Part shown: one piece after another, positions 13,080 through 26,383 of the stretch
Layout: the number at the start of each line of letters is the position of its first letter
Position numbering within the stretch: the first letter of the stretch is position 1
Assembly: GCF_000499845.2 (NCBI RefSeq)
Contig: NC_023757.2
Location: 37,719,314-37,783,313 of the forward strand
Direction of reading: 5' to 3'
DNA: 64,000 nt
Origin: Phaseolus vulgaris
Lineage: Eukaryota > Streptophyta > Magnoliopsida > Fabales > Fabaceae
The notes under the pieces: generated by a model
Database searches by the model: none
What the model saw: only the letters and a program-made list of their open reading frames with translations
What the model was told of the DNA's origin: nothing
Translations under genes and position numbers: made by a program

Positions 13080-13430
13080 ACTTAAAAAAAATTCTTTATT
13101 AAAACTTGAAAATAAATAAATGATGAAAGAGTATTTTAGAGTTTCTTTACCGTGCCATTAAAAATGCCTAATTTTTTTTTAAAAAAAAGAATTCTTTATT
13201 TGAAACTTCAGCAAAATTCGAAGAAATACATGAATAAAGAATCTTGAAGAAATAAACCATAAAAGCATGTTTTAGAATTTCTATAATGTAGACTTAAAAA
13301 GACCTAATTTTTTCTTCATAAAAACGACTTCTTTACTTTACTTGGGACTTTAGTAAAACTCGAAGAAATAAATGTTGTTATAACTTCTTTAAATGTGCAA
13401 TTAAAAACACCTCTTTTTTCTTCAAAGAGT
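13080..13430. repeat. Degenerate tandem array, about three units of 100-130 bp
   Basis: Three successive blocks begin near 13085, 13190 and 13320. Each has the order TTCTTTA..., AAACT(T/C)..., GAAGAAATA..., a 'TTTAGA(A/G)TTTCT' or similar stretch, then 'TTAAAAA.(G/A)CCT' and a T-run. The units differ by many substitutions and small indels, so the array is old. No coding sense is visible. Confidence 0.6.
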
Positions 13431-14780
13431 GAAAGTTTTTTTGAAATAAAACTTTTCAAACGAACGTTGTAACTTATTATTTCAGGGTTGACCAACATTC
13501 TTAATATCCATTTAGTGTATTATGCTGTTATTATGCGTTCCTTTTCAATTATTGAGTTTTTAAAAGATTTTTATATTTATTTATACGTTGTTTTTGTGTT
13601 TAAAGCAATACTATTTTTTTTTTATCAGTTATCTTTATTTTTAATTTAATATTTAATTAATTTATATATAGTGGCATTAAAATAAAAAAAAGTCATACAG
13701 TTATTCTCTTAGATAAGACTTTTTATAATGAATACAATTGTAGAATAAAAATCTTCAAAGATTTTGCATAAAATGTTGTTGGGAATAAAATAAAGAGAAA
13801 TTAGAGAAATAGTAATAAGTTTTTGAAAGTAGGTTTGCTACACGTTTGGTTTTATATTTAAGAAAGTGTAAAAATAGATTTAAATAAAGTTAGTTAATTG
13901 ATTTAGGTTAGAGAGAGAAAATATTGAATGATATTAATAAGAGAGAGTTTAACGTAAAAATGAATGATAAGAGAGGGAGGATTTAATAGGACCGCATTTG
14001 AGTGATATTGGTGTGTTGTGGTCAAAGCAAAGTAAAGCTAACTGTCCATTTCCCAATTAATTCCAATCAATTGTAATCAAAATGGTTGATCACCGTCCAT
14101 TTGAGCAGGTCAACATTCAACGTTCATTCAATACTACTAGAACATTACTATCTATCTATTTATCTATGTATCATAGTTGCATTAAGAAGTGTAATATCTT
14201 GAGAAGCCAAATACATTTTCATGGACCTCATCAGAAACCAGGCCCACATTTTCTTCATTTAGCCACGCCACACATAGTGTGGACCAAAAACCCAAAACAA
14301 CCCATTCCATTCTCCAATCTTTACTACACCTTCGCTGGCCCATGCTAAAACTTTTAACCATTCCAAAATCTTATCTCACATGTGCCACTGACCTATAACC
14401 TATAACATAACATATCAGCGACAAAACACTCTCTTTGTTCTATTTTGTCCTCTTGTTTTGCCTCCTTGCCTTACCAATACCAAACTACTTCAAATAAAGA
14501 AAGAAGAAAAACAAAAGATTAAAGCAATTGTTGGCCCATTGGCAACTTTTCTTCCTCTCTCCGCTTTTATCAATTAATTAATAAGTTGGAAATAGAAAGT
14601 AAATAAATTATATACACGCAGGACAGAAGCGCGTGCGATATGCTGGAAGCGGTGAAAACAGCCTTGTAAAAACTGAAACGTAAGCGACAGCGAGAGTGTT
14701 TTTTTTTTTTTTTAGTTTTAAAGCTCGTGATAGTGTGATACATTACATTACATTAGAGTACATATTTAAACAACATGATA
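13431..14780. other. Upstream region of the receptor kinase gene
   Basis: AT-rich up to about 14000, then a more mixed composition. An open frame at 14082-14348 has no recognisable product. A run of about 15 Ts lies at 14699-14713. Nothing else was recognised before the TATA-like sites that precede the kinase gene. Confidence 0.4.
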
Positions 14781-14792
14781 CCTTGTTTCTTC

Positions 14793-14800
14793 TATTTATA
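14793..14800 (+). promoter_or_regulatory. Candidate TATA box of the LRR receptor kinase gene
   Basis: TATTTATA lies about 150 bases before the ATG at 14948. A second TATA-like site, ATATTTAAA, is at about 14762. The 13-base sequence AACATGATACCTT occurs on both sides of the TATTTATA site. Position fits a core promoter, but no transcription data are available. Confidence 0.4.
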
Positions 14801-14947
14801 CTAAAAAAAACATGATACCTTCTACTCTTTCCCAAACTCCACTCACACAATTCCCACCACTCTTTTTCTTATGGTGTTTCGCCGGATAACCAGTGCCATA
14901 TTTCCCTCCATCTTCTTGGCCAATTCGGATTCCTGAACCCCCACCCA

Positions 14948-17900
14948 ATGGCGCTGCTCACAATTATCGTTTTCCTCCTCCAACTCACTTCTAATGTTCG
15001 AGTCAACTCGGAGCCGACTCAGGACAAGCAAGCGCTCCTTGCTTTCCTCTCCCAAACCCCACACTCCAACCGCCTCCAATGGAACGCTTCCGCTTCCGCA
15101 TGCGACTGGGTGGGCGTCAAATGCGACGCCTCACGCTCCTTCGTCTACTCGCTCCGTTTACCCGCCGTCGACCTCGTGGGTCCGGTTCCACCCGCCACAA
15201 TCGGTCGCCTCTCCCAGCTTCGGATCCTTAGTCTCCGTTCCAACGGCCTCACCGGCGAGATCCCGGGCGATTTCTCAAACCTCACCCTCCTCCGCAACCT
15301 CTACCTCCAGAAGAATCAGTTCTCCGGCGAGTTCCCTCCGAGTCTGACTCGCCTCACTCGACTCACTCGCTTGGATCTCTCCTCCAACAACTTCACCGGG
15401 CAAATCCCTTTCTCCGTCAACAACTTAACCCACCTCACTGGCCTCTTCCTGGAACACAACAGCTTCTCCGGAAAAATCCCTAGCATCACTGCCAAGCTTG
15501 TCGACTTCAACGTTTCCTTCAACCGCCTCAACGGTTCCATTCCGGAGACGCTCTCCACTTTCCCCAACTCCTCATTCGCCGGAAACATAGATCTCTGTGG
15601 CCCGCCGTTGACGGCCTGCAACCCCTTCTTTCCGGCTCCGGCGCCGTCTCCCTCCTCCAATTCAACCCCTACCAAGACGCATAAGTCCAAGAAGCTCTCC
15701 ACGGGCGCCATTGTCGCAATCGTAGTCGGGTCCGTTCTCGTCGCGGCGTTGCTTCTTCTGCTACTGTTGCTGTGCCTCCGGCGCCGGCGCCGGCAGCCAG
15801 CGAAACCGCCGAAGCCTGTGGCGGCGGCGCGTGCCGTGGCGGTGGAGGCGGGGACGTCGTCGTCGAAAGAGGATATCACCGGGGGTTCGGCGGAAGCGGA
15901 AAGGAACAAGCTGGTGTTCTTCGAAGGGGGGATATACAGTTTCGATTTGGAGGATTTGTTGAGGGCTTCGGCGGAGGTGTTGGGGAAGGGCAGCGTAGGG
16001 ACTTCGTACAAGGCGGTGCTGGAGGAGGGTACGACGGTGGTGGTGAAGAGGCTGAAGGATGTTGTGGTGACGAAGAAAGAGTTCGAGTTGCAAATGGAGG
16101 TTCTGGGGAAGATTAAGCACGAGAATGTGGTGCCTCTCAGAGCCTTTTACTTCTCCAAGGACGAGAAATTGCTCGTTTACGATTACATGTCTGCCGGCAG
16201 CTTGTCTGCTCTCCTTCACGGTACGATCTTCTTCTTATCCAACACATCCCTATTTCTTTTTCTGTTTGTCTGTTTTTCTTGCTGCTTAATTCTGGTCATA
16301 GCTAATTATTGAACTCACATGCAATGCAATTCGATTGTTATAGTCTGGGAGCACCATGTTTAATTTGCACTTGCCTTTCTGGCTTTTCGTTGTGTTCATA
16401 CGGGAATTGAATATTCTGTTTGGTAGAATTGACATTTTTTTTAGTATTTAATTTTGCTGAATTCCTACTCCAGCTGTTGTAGTCGTGGAAGTTCATTATT
16501 TTATTTGCGGGCTCCAATATTTTATTAGTGTTGTTGCTGTTCTTGTTGTGAAGTGTTTGTTGTGTGATTAGCTTATTTGCGGGCAGTGGCAGTGGGGTGC
16601 TTTCTAAGTTGATAGTGGAGATGGGTTCTACTTACTAGTCTCTGTGTTATTTCTTACTGCATTATATATCAGTGGCATGTTCGTTATATTAATTTTCTTT
16701 TGGGGAAAATAGTTTAATAGAAACAGTGTTATTGTAAGTGTATCGTAAATTGGAAGTTTTGTGCAGCAGCGTAGAGTGCGCTTGTTTAATGCATGCTTCA
16801 GGAGCAAACATTCTCCACTCATGAGTGACATTGTCTTTCTTTAATTTTGCCATTCTTGCATTTCCCATAACCCAAGCAACATGCACTCATGAGAAACCAG
16901 CGTGGCTCACCGACATTATTTCTATCTCTCTTTTTTTCCTCCAATTTTTTTTTTCTCTCCTTTAAAAAGAGAAAAAAGATAGAAAAATAAAGCGTGCTAT
17001 TCCCTCCTCCTCCTCCTCCTCCTCCCAACGAAGAAGAGAAAGGCATTTGGACCACGACCATGCTACTTTTTTGCTTTTGAAAGGGTTGTGTTGAGTCGAA
17101 GCAAAAGAAAAATCCCACAAAGCACAACCTCCTTTGATCCATGCTTGTGTTTTGAAACATTTAAATTTGGCAATGTGATGAAATTATTGCATATGGTGAT
17201 ATTGTACATGACTAAAAAGGGAAGGATGAAAAGAGCATGATCAGTATTAGTAATTAATAATATTATATTATGTGTGTGTAATATAGATAGGGATTGGTGG
17301 AGTGGAGAGGATTGTTGATGACAATTACTTGACTAACTACATTAGCACTGGTATTGATATTGCAGGGAGCAGAGGGTCTGGGAGAACACCACTGGACTGG
17401 GACAGCAGAATGAAAATAGCGGTAGGAGCGGCACGAGGGTTGGCATGCCTCCACGTGGCAGGCAAGGTGGTCCACGGCAACATAAAATCTTCCAACATCC
17501 TCCTCCGAGGGCCGGACCACGATGCCGGCGTTTCGGATTTTGGTCTAAATCCCCTGTTCGGGAACGGAGCCCCGTCGAACCGGGTGGCGGGTTACCGGGC
17601 ACCCGAAGTGGTGGAAACTCGAAAGGTGAGCTTCAAGTCTGACGTGTACAGCTTTGGCGTCTTGCTGTTGGAGCTTCTAACGGGGAAAGCGCCGAATCAA
17701 GCGTCGCTGGGGGAGGAGGGAATCGACCTCCCGAGGTGGGTCCAGTCGGTGGTGCGCGAAGAGTGGACCGCGGAGGTGTTCGACGCGGAGCTCATGAGGT
17801 ATCACAACTTCGAGGAGGAGATGGTTCAGCTCTTGCAAATCGCCATGGCGTGTGTTTCGGTGGTGCCTGACCAGAGGCCCAGCATGCAGGACGTGGTGCG

Positions 17901-18030
17901 CATGATCGAGGACATCAACCGGGGCGAGACCGACGACGGCTTGCGTCAGTCCTCCGATGACCCTTCTAAAGGATCCGAGGGTCACACTCCTCCCCCGGAG
18001 TCAAGAACTCCTAGGTCACTCACACCTTAA
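14948..18030 (+). CDS. LRR receptor-like kinase with atypical kinase domain (At2g26730-like, LRR-III)
   Basis: Complete gene of two exons, 14948-16220 and 17366-18030, joined in phase across a 1.1-kb GT/AG intron; 645 residues. It is a plasma-membrane receptor. Order: signal peptide (about 1-22), LRR N-cap with CDWVGVKCD, about five leucine-rich repeats (75-205), Ser/Pro-rich linker, one Leu-rich membrane helix (about 250-275) and a basic stop-transfer run. The intracellular kinase domain follows (about 337-612). The glycine loop is degenerate ([11 protein letters not shown]) and the ATP-binding Lys is present (VVVKRLKD). The catalytic HRD is replaced by HGN ([13 protein letters not shown], about 458) and DFG is kept (SDFGL, about 482). 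The tail ends [25 protein letters not shown], as in the Arabidopsis relative. Members of this class usually signal through partners and are often called inactive kinases. Start choice: first ATG before the signal peptide. Confidence 0.95.
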
Positions 18031-21000
18031 CAAAAGTAAAAAAGGGTTCTTGATTGAGTGAAATTCGAAAAGAGGAAAGAAAGGACAACACAAGGTGGTG
18101 GTGGGTCGCTCTTCAAAAAATATTGTCAATTATGCACTGTGCTTTCTTCCCCGGCCCCGTTCCTGTCTATTTCATTTTTTTTCTTCCTATTTTTCTTTTA
18201 TTATTGATTTTTACAGGTGGGAGTTTTAAAATTGTTAATCAAGCTTTGACCATTTCACCATATTTTAAGTGTCATTTACCTCATTTCTTAATTTAAATTA
18301 TTTATCATTGTCATCTTTTTGTCAAAATGGAGCTTATCTTTTCATTTCGTCTTCATACAACTGTCGTATGTTACCACGTCAGCATGTGTGTTCTTTTTTT
18401 GACCCAGCGACGAGAGCAGTTGTTGCAAAATCATTGCAAAAATTGTGTTACCACGTCACTTGATTTGGATGACGCAGAGTGCAAAAGCAAAGCAAAGAAG
18501 CCAGCTTTTGATGAACATTATGAATAAAATCAGCATTTGACCTGAATGAATGATGGATGTGGTGTTGTAAGGTGGTCCGAATTCAGACGGCCACGGGCAG
18601 TGGTGGGAAAGAAAGAAATGTAGTAGTGAGCCTGAGATGGTTGCCGTCGGTGTGCGGCGTGTCCATTTGTGAGGAAAAGGAATGAGAACAGGCTGGCCCT
18701 GTGGACTTAGTGATAGTGTGTTGGCAGTTCTGACAGATAAAAAAAAGTCTTTGACCCAACCATAGTGTGAGAGAGCTATTTACCTTTTTATTTATTTATA
18801 ATATTTTATCATTAATCACTGCTTACTTGGATCCATGAAAATAACTGTTCCTGCTGTCCCTTGTTGAGTTTTCTGATTCCACCTATATCTTGCCAAGCAA
18901 ACTGTACGCCTTGCTCCTTCGCTTTCCGTTCACATTCACACCAAAACTCTTTGTCTTTTTCTGGATGTGTAAACAAGGGAATGTTACATATACATTATAA
19001 ATGAATTTAATGCTATTTTTATGTTACTATATATATAAACTAAGGCTTCTTCAATTGTAAAATTCACTTTTCTTGAGGGGAGTTTTTATATTTGTTCTAG
19101 AAACTTCCCTATCACTATGCTATATGTTACCTGTCGCCTTATAGAGTCACATGCTTCATTGGCGAACGCACAATTTCGGTACATGAAAAGCAGTTACTAG
19201 GAAGGGTTTTTTGGTTGGTTTACCTTTCCTTCACTTTTATTGTGGTTGTTGTCTCTCTTGCTGGCTGTAATCTCTGTCCTGGTTCACATATGTTTAGTTT
19301 AATTTGTTCTACTTCTGATATATTATGGTCGAAAGAGAAGAGTTGTTATCCATAGGTTGTAGGCAATTGATGGCATCTTTGCCACAGAGATCATACGCTA
19401 AATCTTATATTCTCAACCGTAAGTCCATGAAGCATTAATGCACCATCCCCTACGTTGACAAACAGCTCTACATGCCAGAGCTGGGTAATCTATAGATTAA
19501 ACCCATTTAATGATTCAAATATAGCATCTAATCTATAGATTGAATATTTAAAACTGGCATTTAAATTTTTACTCAAAAATATAAATTTGCATCCGCTATA
19601 ATTGTATGATAAGCCAGGGCAAGTAAAATAAATAAATGAAACATTAATGTACCATCCCCTTTGTTGAAAAAACCAGTTTACATATAAGACAGATATTATG
19701 CAACCGTTGGGAAGGTGACCCCGAGTGTGTGTTAATTCAAAGATTTTATCAATATGGAACAATATGTTGAGTGTTCAATGAATTCATTTAAGATATTCAA
19801 TAATGTGAGATGAGTCAATCTGTATAAAAGATCTATCATAAATCTTCATCCAAATTCATACTCATATTTATATTCTTAACCAATAAGTATAGCATATTTT
19901 GTAATATAAATGTTTTTCCCTTCTATTTCAACCCTATATCGGAAAAACTATCAACTCTAAATAATAAGGATGCAAGAGTAAAATGAAAAATATTTTTTTT
20001 TCTCACTCACTTTTGTTTATCTTTCGTTGGAGATTTTAGATTGACTAGAGACTAAATCAATTTACATTTATAAATAGGGACAAATTTTCCCTTATGAATT
20101 ATGTTTAAATTCACTTCATACTTAAATTTGTTGGATATATCTTGTCACCTATCATTGAATCATTATTGAATCACCACAAATATCTAGTTTTAAGTATGAG
20201 ATGGAAATATATCACTATAAGAGAGATGTATTAAACTCACCTAATATATTTTTATTCATGACACTTAATATTGTGTGTTCTCTTCCTAATTTTCATATAT
20301 ATATTTAGTACGTTATAATAATGAGTCACAATAATGAGATGAAGAGTGTTTGTCTTAACTTAAATTCAAACCATACATCTCTCATAATTATAAAAACATG
20401 TTGAAGTTAACTTGCACTATTAAAATAAACTCTTTTTCTTTTTAAGATGACATAATAACTAGATATGACAAAGTCTTTGTTAATCTCTCCATTAAATTAT
20501 CATTCAAACTACCATCTCCAAATCTAATTGACTAAGTTAAAATATTTATTTACTAGTTTTTTTTTAGGAAGTTTAATGTTCAATTTCGCCCTCTACTTTT
20601 GTGTCTCATTGTGGGACATTTTAGGTTTCATACAATTATGTACATTATATGTATTAAGGACATATTTGGACGAAAGTTTTTATGAAGATTTTAAAAATAA
20701 AAATAATAAATGAAACTTTTCACAAACTAAAATTAGTTTATATATAAGTTAAAAATAAAAATCTTAAAAGGTCATTTCAATTTTTTTTTATATTTATCTC
20801 TCCTAAAATCATCCAAACACATCCTAATTATTTATAAACAAATTAATCAATCAAATATGAAAGATTCATATTATAAAGAAAGGAGATCAAATTTATTATT
20901 TATAAAAATTATTTGGAATACGTAAGTTAGATATATAGTGAAATTTTCACTTTAAACAGACCCGCACATAGAGTACAACAATAGTGTAAACATATATATT

Positions 21001-23400
21001 TTCTTTTCCTCAAGTAAGCAAAAACTTGGATTCTGAGATGAATCATATATGTCAGTGGTCATCATAATGCAAGATCACTCTATGACATAATTTTTATAGA
21101 GATTTTTGAAAGTATTACTAAATAAGACATAATATTTATTAGTTTACGTCTTTTTAGAAATGCATTGAAGGTATGATAAAATGTATTTAATTAAGTTTGA
21201 TGGTTACGATATGATGAAATTAGGCAGGCGAAGAAAAGTGGCATGCGAAATGGGTTATCATGAAACAGGGTAACAACTGAGGAAAGGAATATTTAAAAAA
21301 ATGATTAGTGAGATGGAAGAATAAGCTATATTAAATATACGTTAGAGAATCCCTGTGGTATTTGGCTGTTTGTTCAAGTTTACAAACGCTATTATTTTGC
21401 GGTTCATACAAGAAAAAAGTACGTTCATAAAGTGAAAGACTTGCCTCCAGAATTTAGATTCTATATAAAGCAAAAGCCATTTGGTACGATGGATTATGAG
21501 AGCTTCCCATCACAGCATTGGATACACACTTCTTCAATTTCCTTGGAAACCACTTTAACTATGATTAGTGTAAAGTCGTTTCACGTAATTCCTTACTAAT
21601 TGCCGCTTTTGTCGGCTTCATAGTAAAAAAAAAAAATAATACACTTTTAGAAACTCTTAGGGTTAACTTTGCCTTTTGAGTGATAAAGTGTGAACAACCA
21701 AATGAGCCCACAAAAAGGGTAAGGTGCAACCCTTTTCTCTTTTTACTTTAGTTTGGCATTGTTGGCATCGTAGTCATAGGAATTTGCTTAGGTTGTTGTG
21801 TTCATTTCTACAGATTATTTTGGATTATCTTATCTGTCTCAATGTTATCATGAGTTTTAATTAACTGATGACTGATTTAGTATCTTCTGCAACCTTTTTT
21901 CTTATGACAGATCATGAACATGGGTTAAAATATCACATCTACTGCAATGAATATATTTGTTTAGAACAAAAATTTCAAACTTTTGCATGTATTTCATGAG
22001 TGTGTTAATCATAAGATTTTAAAGTATTTAACAAACACTGAGGTAATCATCAATGATCAGTAGCTTTTCTTGACATCCAAGTATGCGTTTGAGGGTTTGA
22101 GGAACATAGAAAATAATGGTTTCAATGTTTGGGTGTTGAGGTTGGAAAGGAGCAAAAGAAATATGAAGTAGAAGGATTAATTCTCTCTAGAATCATCTTT
22201 GGTTTGCAGTAGTTGGATTTATTACAGGGTAGAAAAGAAAAGCCTTATAAGGAATCTTGTTTAGTCTATGATCATTATGACAAAAACATTTGTTTTGTAG
22301 TAACATATATGTATAGTAACATCTTAACAAACAAACTTTAGGCGTGTATTAGTGCATGTGTTTGAGGATGTCCGCAAAGTTCAACGGAGGAACAAGCCAA
22401 TCATTTAGATACAGAATTGTTGTATGTATAAATTGGATGGGTTTAAGTGTTAAGATCCGATGCAATTTTAAATATTTTGAACATGATGGCCACCCTGTGT
22501 GCTTTGCTTGCACATGAAACAACCAACTCGCTCAAATTATTGGTGCTCACTCAACACACCTTTATGTATTTTTTAATTGTATATAATTTAGTAAAAGGAG
22601 ATATATAGTTAGATATTACTTCATTCACAAATGCCAAATAATGGGTTTCATCCTTTGATCCTCGGAGTGGGAGAAAAGATACGTGTTTTGGTTCACCATA
22701 AGGCCCAACCATTTGTTTGTGCCATACTATCAGCTCATTCCACATATTAGTTACTTTTTTTAATGTGGTTGAATTTAAAAATAATATTTTTGATATACCT
22801 TTTATTATGATGAAAAATATTTTAGACGTATATTAATATTATGTCTCAGGCTTGTGTAGTTATGAAAAAACTACACAAGCATATATATAAAATCTTTCTT
22901 TTAAATAATTGATAAAAAATAATGAACAAAATGATGCATTTGAGATAAACCAATTCATTTACAAAAATAGGATAAATTCCTTATTGGTGCAATACACACC
23001 CTTAACAAAAGCCATCAACAACATATAGGCAGACAATGCATTAAACAAATGTACTTGTCAAACAAAATGTATGCAATCAAAAGTCCTACATTTTACAGAT
23101 TATCCCTACACAAATTACATATAGTTTCTACTCGGATGTCCATTACTGCAAATTGACATTGTTGAGCACAAAAGGTGAATGTTATGTATGCACATATGAT
23201 GTATCAACCTCTACTACATAGTCCATCTCTTAGGTGGACCTACAAACTTTTTGGAAATTCCATGTAGCATAGCATTTCCCAGCATTCATACAAAAAGCTA
23301 ATTGTTTAGGCAGTGACTTGTTTTTTTATTGATCCCAACAGTTATCGTGGGTTCCTTCATATATAGCCTGCACTCCAGCAAAAAAGACATCAACGTATAT
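18031..23400. other. 3' flank of the kinase gene and AT-rich spacer
   Basis: The first few hundred bases are likely 3' untranslated sequence; an AATAAA lies at about 18524. Beyond that I see no gene. A near-perfect hairpin lies at 22850-22880. An open frame on the minus strand at 22551-22745 is unrecognised, and the remaining open frames are short. No transposon ends were set here. Confidence 0.45.
22850..22880. repeat. Perfect 12-bp stem, 7-nt loop hairpin
   Basis: GCTTGTGTAGTT at 22850-22861 is followed after ATGAAAA by its exact reverse complement at 22869-22880. The next bases are an AT-rich stretch. No neighbouring gene explains it, and it is too short for a plant microRNA precursor. 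Confidence 0.8.
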
Positions 23401-23429
23401 AAGAAAACAACGTATAGGATCATCTCGTC

Positions 23430-23770
23430 TAAGACAACATTTTAACACAAATTTTGGGGTTTAGGTACCAGTTAGAATAACAAACAGAGATCTAGGATAT
23501 TTATTCCTAATCCAGTCATACCTTCAATTGTACCCCCACATAGAAGTTGTTAAGCATCAACATTACCATTCCGAAAAATCACCAAATTCCTTTGTTTACA
23601 AATGGATCATACTACTGCAATTCACTCTCCTTTCCAAATTAAATTATGTTGGGAGGAGAAAAAAAAACAGTTTCAAAATGTTTAAAATTTTCCTTAGACC
23701 TATTATGCAATACATTCATATGCCCAACCATTTGTGGCACCCGTTCCAAACATGATTTGCATAATGGCAC
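23430..23770 (-). mobile_element. LINE (L1-type) C-terminal fragment
   Basis: On the minus strand, pieces in shifted frames read FRNGNVDA, VQLKVWL, YPRSLF and YSNWYLNPKICVKMLS. This is the usual end of plant L1 ORF2, with a WLW-type stretch and then a DW..NP.IC motif. It has the same strand and order as the LINE pieces at 24640-24938 and 29344-29660, so it is probably the 3' part of one element broken by later insertions. Confidence 0.5.
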
Positions 23771-24299
23771 TCAAAGAAAGGTGTGATATTGTTTTAGGTT
23801 TAGCCATACACAGTGTATAAATTATTGTTTAAATGTATAACCCTCCTACCCAAACTCATTTTAGTTGCAATTCTGTCTATGAAAACCCTTCACCAAAGTG
23901 TTTAGCGGGTTGGTAGAGATTTAACATTTCACAAGGGTGGGTCGATAGAGATTTAATCTTTCATAATGTTGTGAACATGATATGCGTTGATTTTAGGATT
24001 GTTTATTTAGGTGACACTTTATATTTATGATTGAGATAGTTAGACAATTAATAGTGAAAATCTAAGGAAAATCCACACTGGACATTAACCACAAAAAGAA
24101 AACACAATTATAGGGTGAAAATGATGACAAGATATGGTGCAGAATTAAACAATGAAAGCAATAACAAAAGGAAATGACCGAATAGAAACACGAAAGCAAA
24201 TCAAGAACATATTTATGAATTGAATGGACTGACAATGGAAGGAAAATATGAAGAAAAAAGAAACTTATAAGAAATGGAGTTTGAGATGATGAACACACC

Positions 24300-24640
24300 A
24301 CTTGGATGATGAAATGACTCCAAGATAAGTATTGGAAGCCGTCACTTGAAAGCTTTCAAATTCTCACAAAATAAGACTAAAAGACTAAGGGGACAAGCCT
24401 CACTAACATCTCACACAAAATGTGCAGAGTAATTTGAGTCCTCCTATTTATATGTGAAAGAGCCTTGAAGAACAAGTTAAATGGATAGGATGGAAAAAGA
24501 AAAAAAAAAGAATTTAGTAGTATTTCATTTGCAAATTTATCAGAGAACTTGTTTTAACCATATTTCCAAATCTATCAGATTTGTCCTAGTTTAATTGGGT
24601 TTTTTTCAAGTTCTTTTGTCAACCTATTAACATAGGGTTT
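24300..24640 (-). mobile_element. Possible solo LTR or other insert within the LINE
   Basis: This stretch separates two LINE pieces that belong together by strand and order. On the minus strand it holds TATAAATAGGAGG (24442-24454), a good core promoter of the kind seen in LTRs, followed by non-coding sequence. No partner LTR, primer site or target duplication was found, so the call is weak. Confidence 0.3.
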
Positions 24641-24938
24641 CTCCCACTCAAACCATTGTATCCTCCATGTAATTAACCAAACTCATATATCGCCATTTCA
24701 AAATCCTGCTTCAGCCACCTTGATAGTTTTATCTATTGCATTCTTATACAATGTAGGAAAAAGTTCCTTGAAAAGTTTCTACATAAGCTACGGTTCCTCC
24801 CAAAATTGTACGAATTAACCATTTCCACAACTCATGCACTGTTTTTCCCAAATTTCTAAATTTGGCCGCCATTGATTCTCAAAACCCGATCTTTCTATGA
24901 TTTCCTCCAATCCACAAACCTAGATATTTGAAGGGGAT
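24640..24938 (-). mobile_element. LINE (L1-type) reverse-transcriptase piece, 3' side of the copia insertion
   Basis: The minus strand reads IPFKYLGLWIGGNHRKIGF starting directly at the copia boundary, then ESMAAKFRNLGK and further decayed sequence. This is the standard L1 reverse-transcriptase segment after the catalytic core. The other half of the motif lies on the far side of the copia element at 29344 and beyond, which shows that copia inserted into the LINE. Confidence 0.75.
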
Positions 24939-25169
24939 TGTTAATTTCAAAACAAATAATATTTGATTGATCAACTGAGATGATATATTAAAGATGGAAA
25001 GCTATGTATTTGTACACAGAATGAACAAAGATTGTTCTAAAAAACAGGAAATAAATCTGGTAACAAACCAGTGGTTAAAACAAAATTAATTAAATCCCTA
25101 AAAATCTGGAGACTTATTCAATAAACAGAAAAAGCTAACTTGCAGGATGTTAAACACATTATCCTAACA
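24939..25169 (-). repeat. 3' LTR of the copia element
   Basis: 231 bp, nearly identical to 29114-29343. It is bounded by GGGAT outside and by the polypurine tract inside. Confidence 0.92.
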
Positions 25170-25315
25170 CTCCTCCTTGTTTAAATGCTGCAAACTCCCC
25201 GTTTAGTTGTGAAATCTTCGAACTTGCTGACTGGCAGAGGCTTGGTAAAGACATCTGCAATTTGATTCTCAGATTTGCAATAACAAAGAATTATGTCACC
25301 ATTTTTCTGGACTTC

Positions 25316-26383
25316 TCAAACAAAGAAAAACTTGATGTTGAAATGCTTTGTCTTTCCATGAAAGACTGGATTATTTAAGATTGCGATTGCAGCTTGATTA
25401 TCAACATGTATTTTAGTGCTTTGCTTTTGTTCCAGATTTAGATCAAAGAAAATCTTTCTTAACCATAAAGCTTGATTAACAGCAGCTGTTGCAACAATAA
25501 ATTCTGCTTCAGCAGTGGATTGAGCAACAGTTGCTTGCTTCTTTGAGCTCCAAGAGAACATGCCTGATCCAAGGGAGAAACAGTAACCAGATGTGCTCTT
25601 CTTGTCATCAATTGATCCACCCCGGTCACTGTCAGAGAAACCAATCAGCTTCATTTCTTTTTGCTTCAGAAACTTCACACCAAAATTCCAAGTTCCTTTG
25701 ATGTATCTAATAACTCTTTTTGCAGCTATCATATGTGTTTCGTTAGGACAATGCATGAACCTTGAAAGAATACTCACAACATTTAGGATGTCTGGTCTAG
25801 TTGTTGTTAAGTACATCAGACAACCTATCAAACTTCTAAACTCATATTCATTAACCTTGTCAGAACCATCATCTTTGATTAGCTTCTCCTTTTGATTCAT
25901 GGGAGTGTTCACAGTTTTGCAATTTTCCATCAGAAATTTCTTAAGTATCTCCTTTGCATATTTTCTTTGACTTAAGAAAACTTCATCTTGATTCTGTTTG
26001 ATCTCAATGCCAAGAAAATATGACTTAAGACCAAGATCTGTCATTTTGAAGACCTTTTTCATTTCTAGTTTGAACCAGTTGATTTCTTCAACATTGCTTC
26101 CTATAACTAACATGTCATCCACATAAAGAGAAATGACCAAAATATTTGTACCTTGATGTTTGACATACAATGTGAGTTCATATTGGCTTTTATGAAAGCC
26201 AAGGTGCACCAGATGATCATCAACCTTGTTGTACCAGGCTCGTGGAGCCTGCTTTAATCCATATAAAGCCTTTTTCAGAAAGTAGACTTTATTTTCATTG
26301 CCCTCATTCACAAAGCCTTCAGGTTGTTCAACAAAAATTTCTTCTTGTAAATCTCCATTTAAGAATGCAAATTTAACATCCAA
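25316..26383 (-). pseudogene. copia reverse transcriptase and RNase H (broken)
   Basis: Contains VKFAFLNGDLQEEIFVEQPE, the catalytic LYVDDMLVIG box, and a RNase H domain with SDSDRGG, KSTSGYCF and STAEAEF. An upstream stop near 26398 (Trp codon to TGA) cuts it from the rest of the polyprotein. A stop just after NIKFFFV near 25316 (CGA to TGA type) removes the end. It lies in a different frame from the integrase part because of a slip in an A-run near 26582. It would copy element RNA if intact. Confidence 0.9.

Noticed and set aside
15316..16219. Long minus-strand open frames opposite the receptor kinase exon 1
   Set aside because: These are shadow frames of GC-rich coding DNA; the plus-strand protein is a clear family member.
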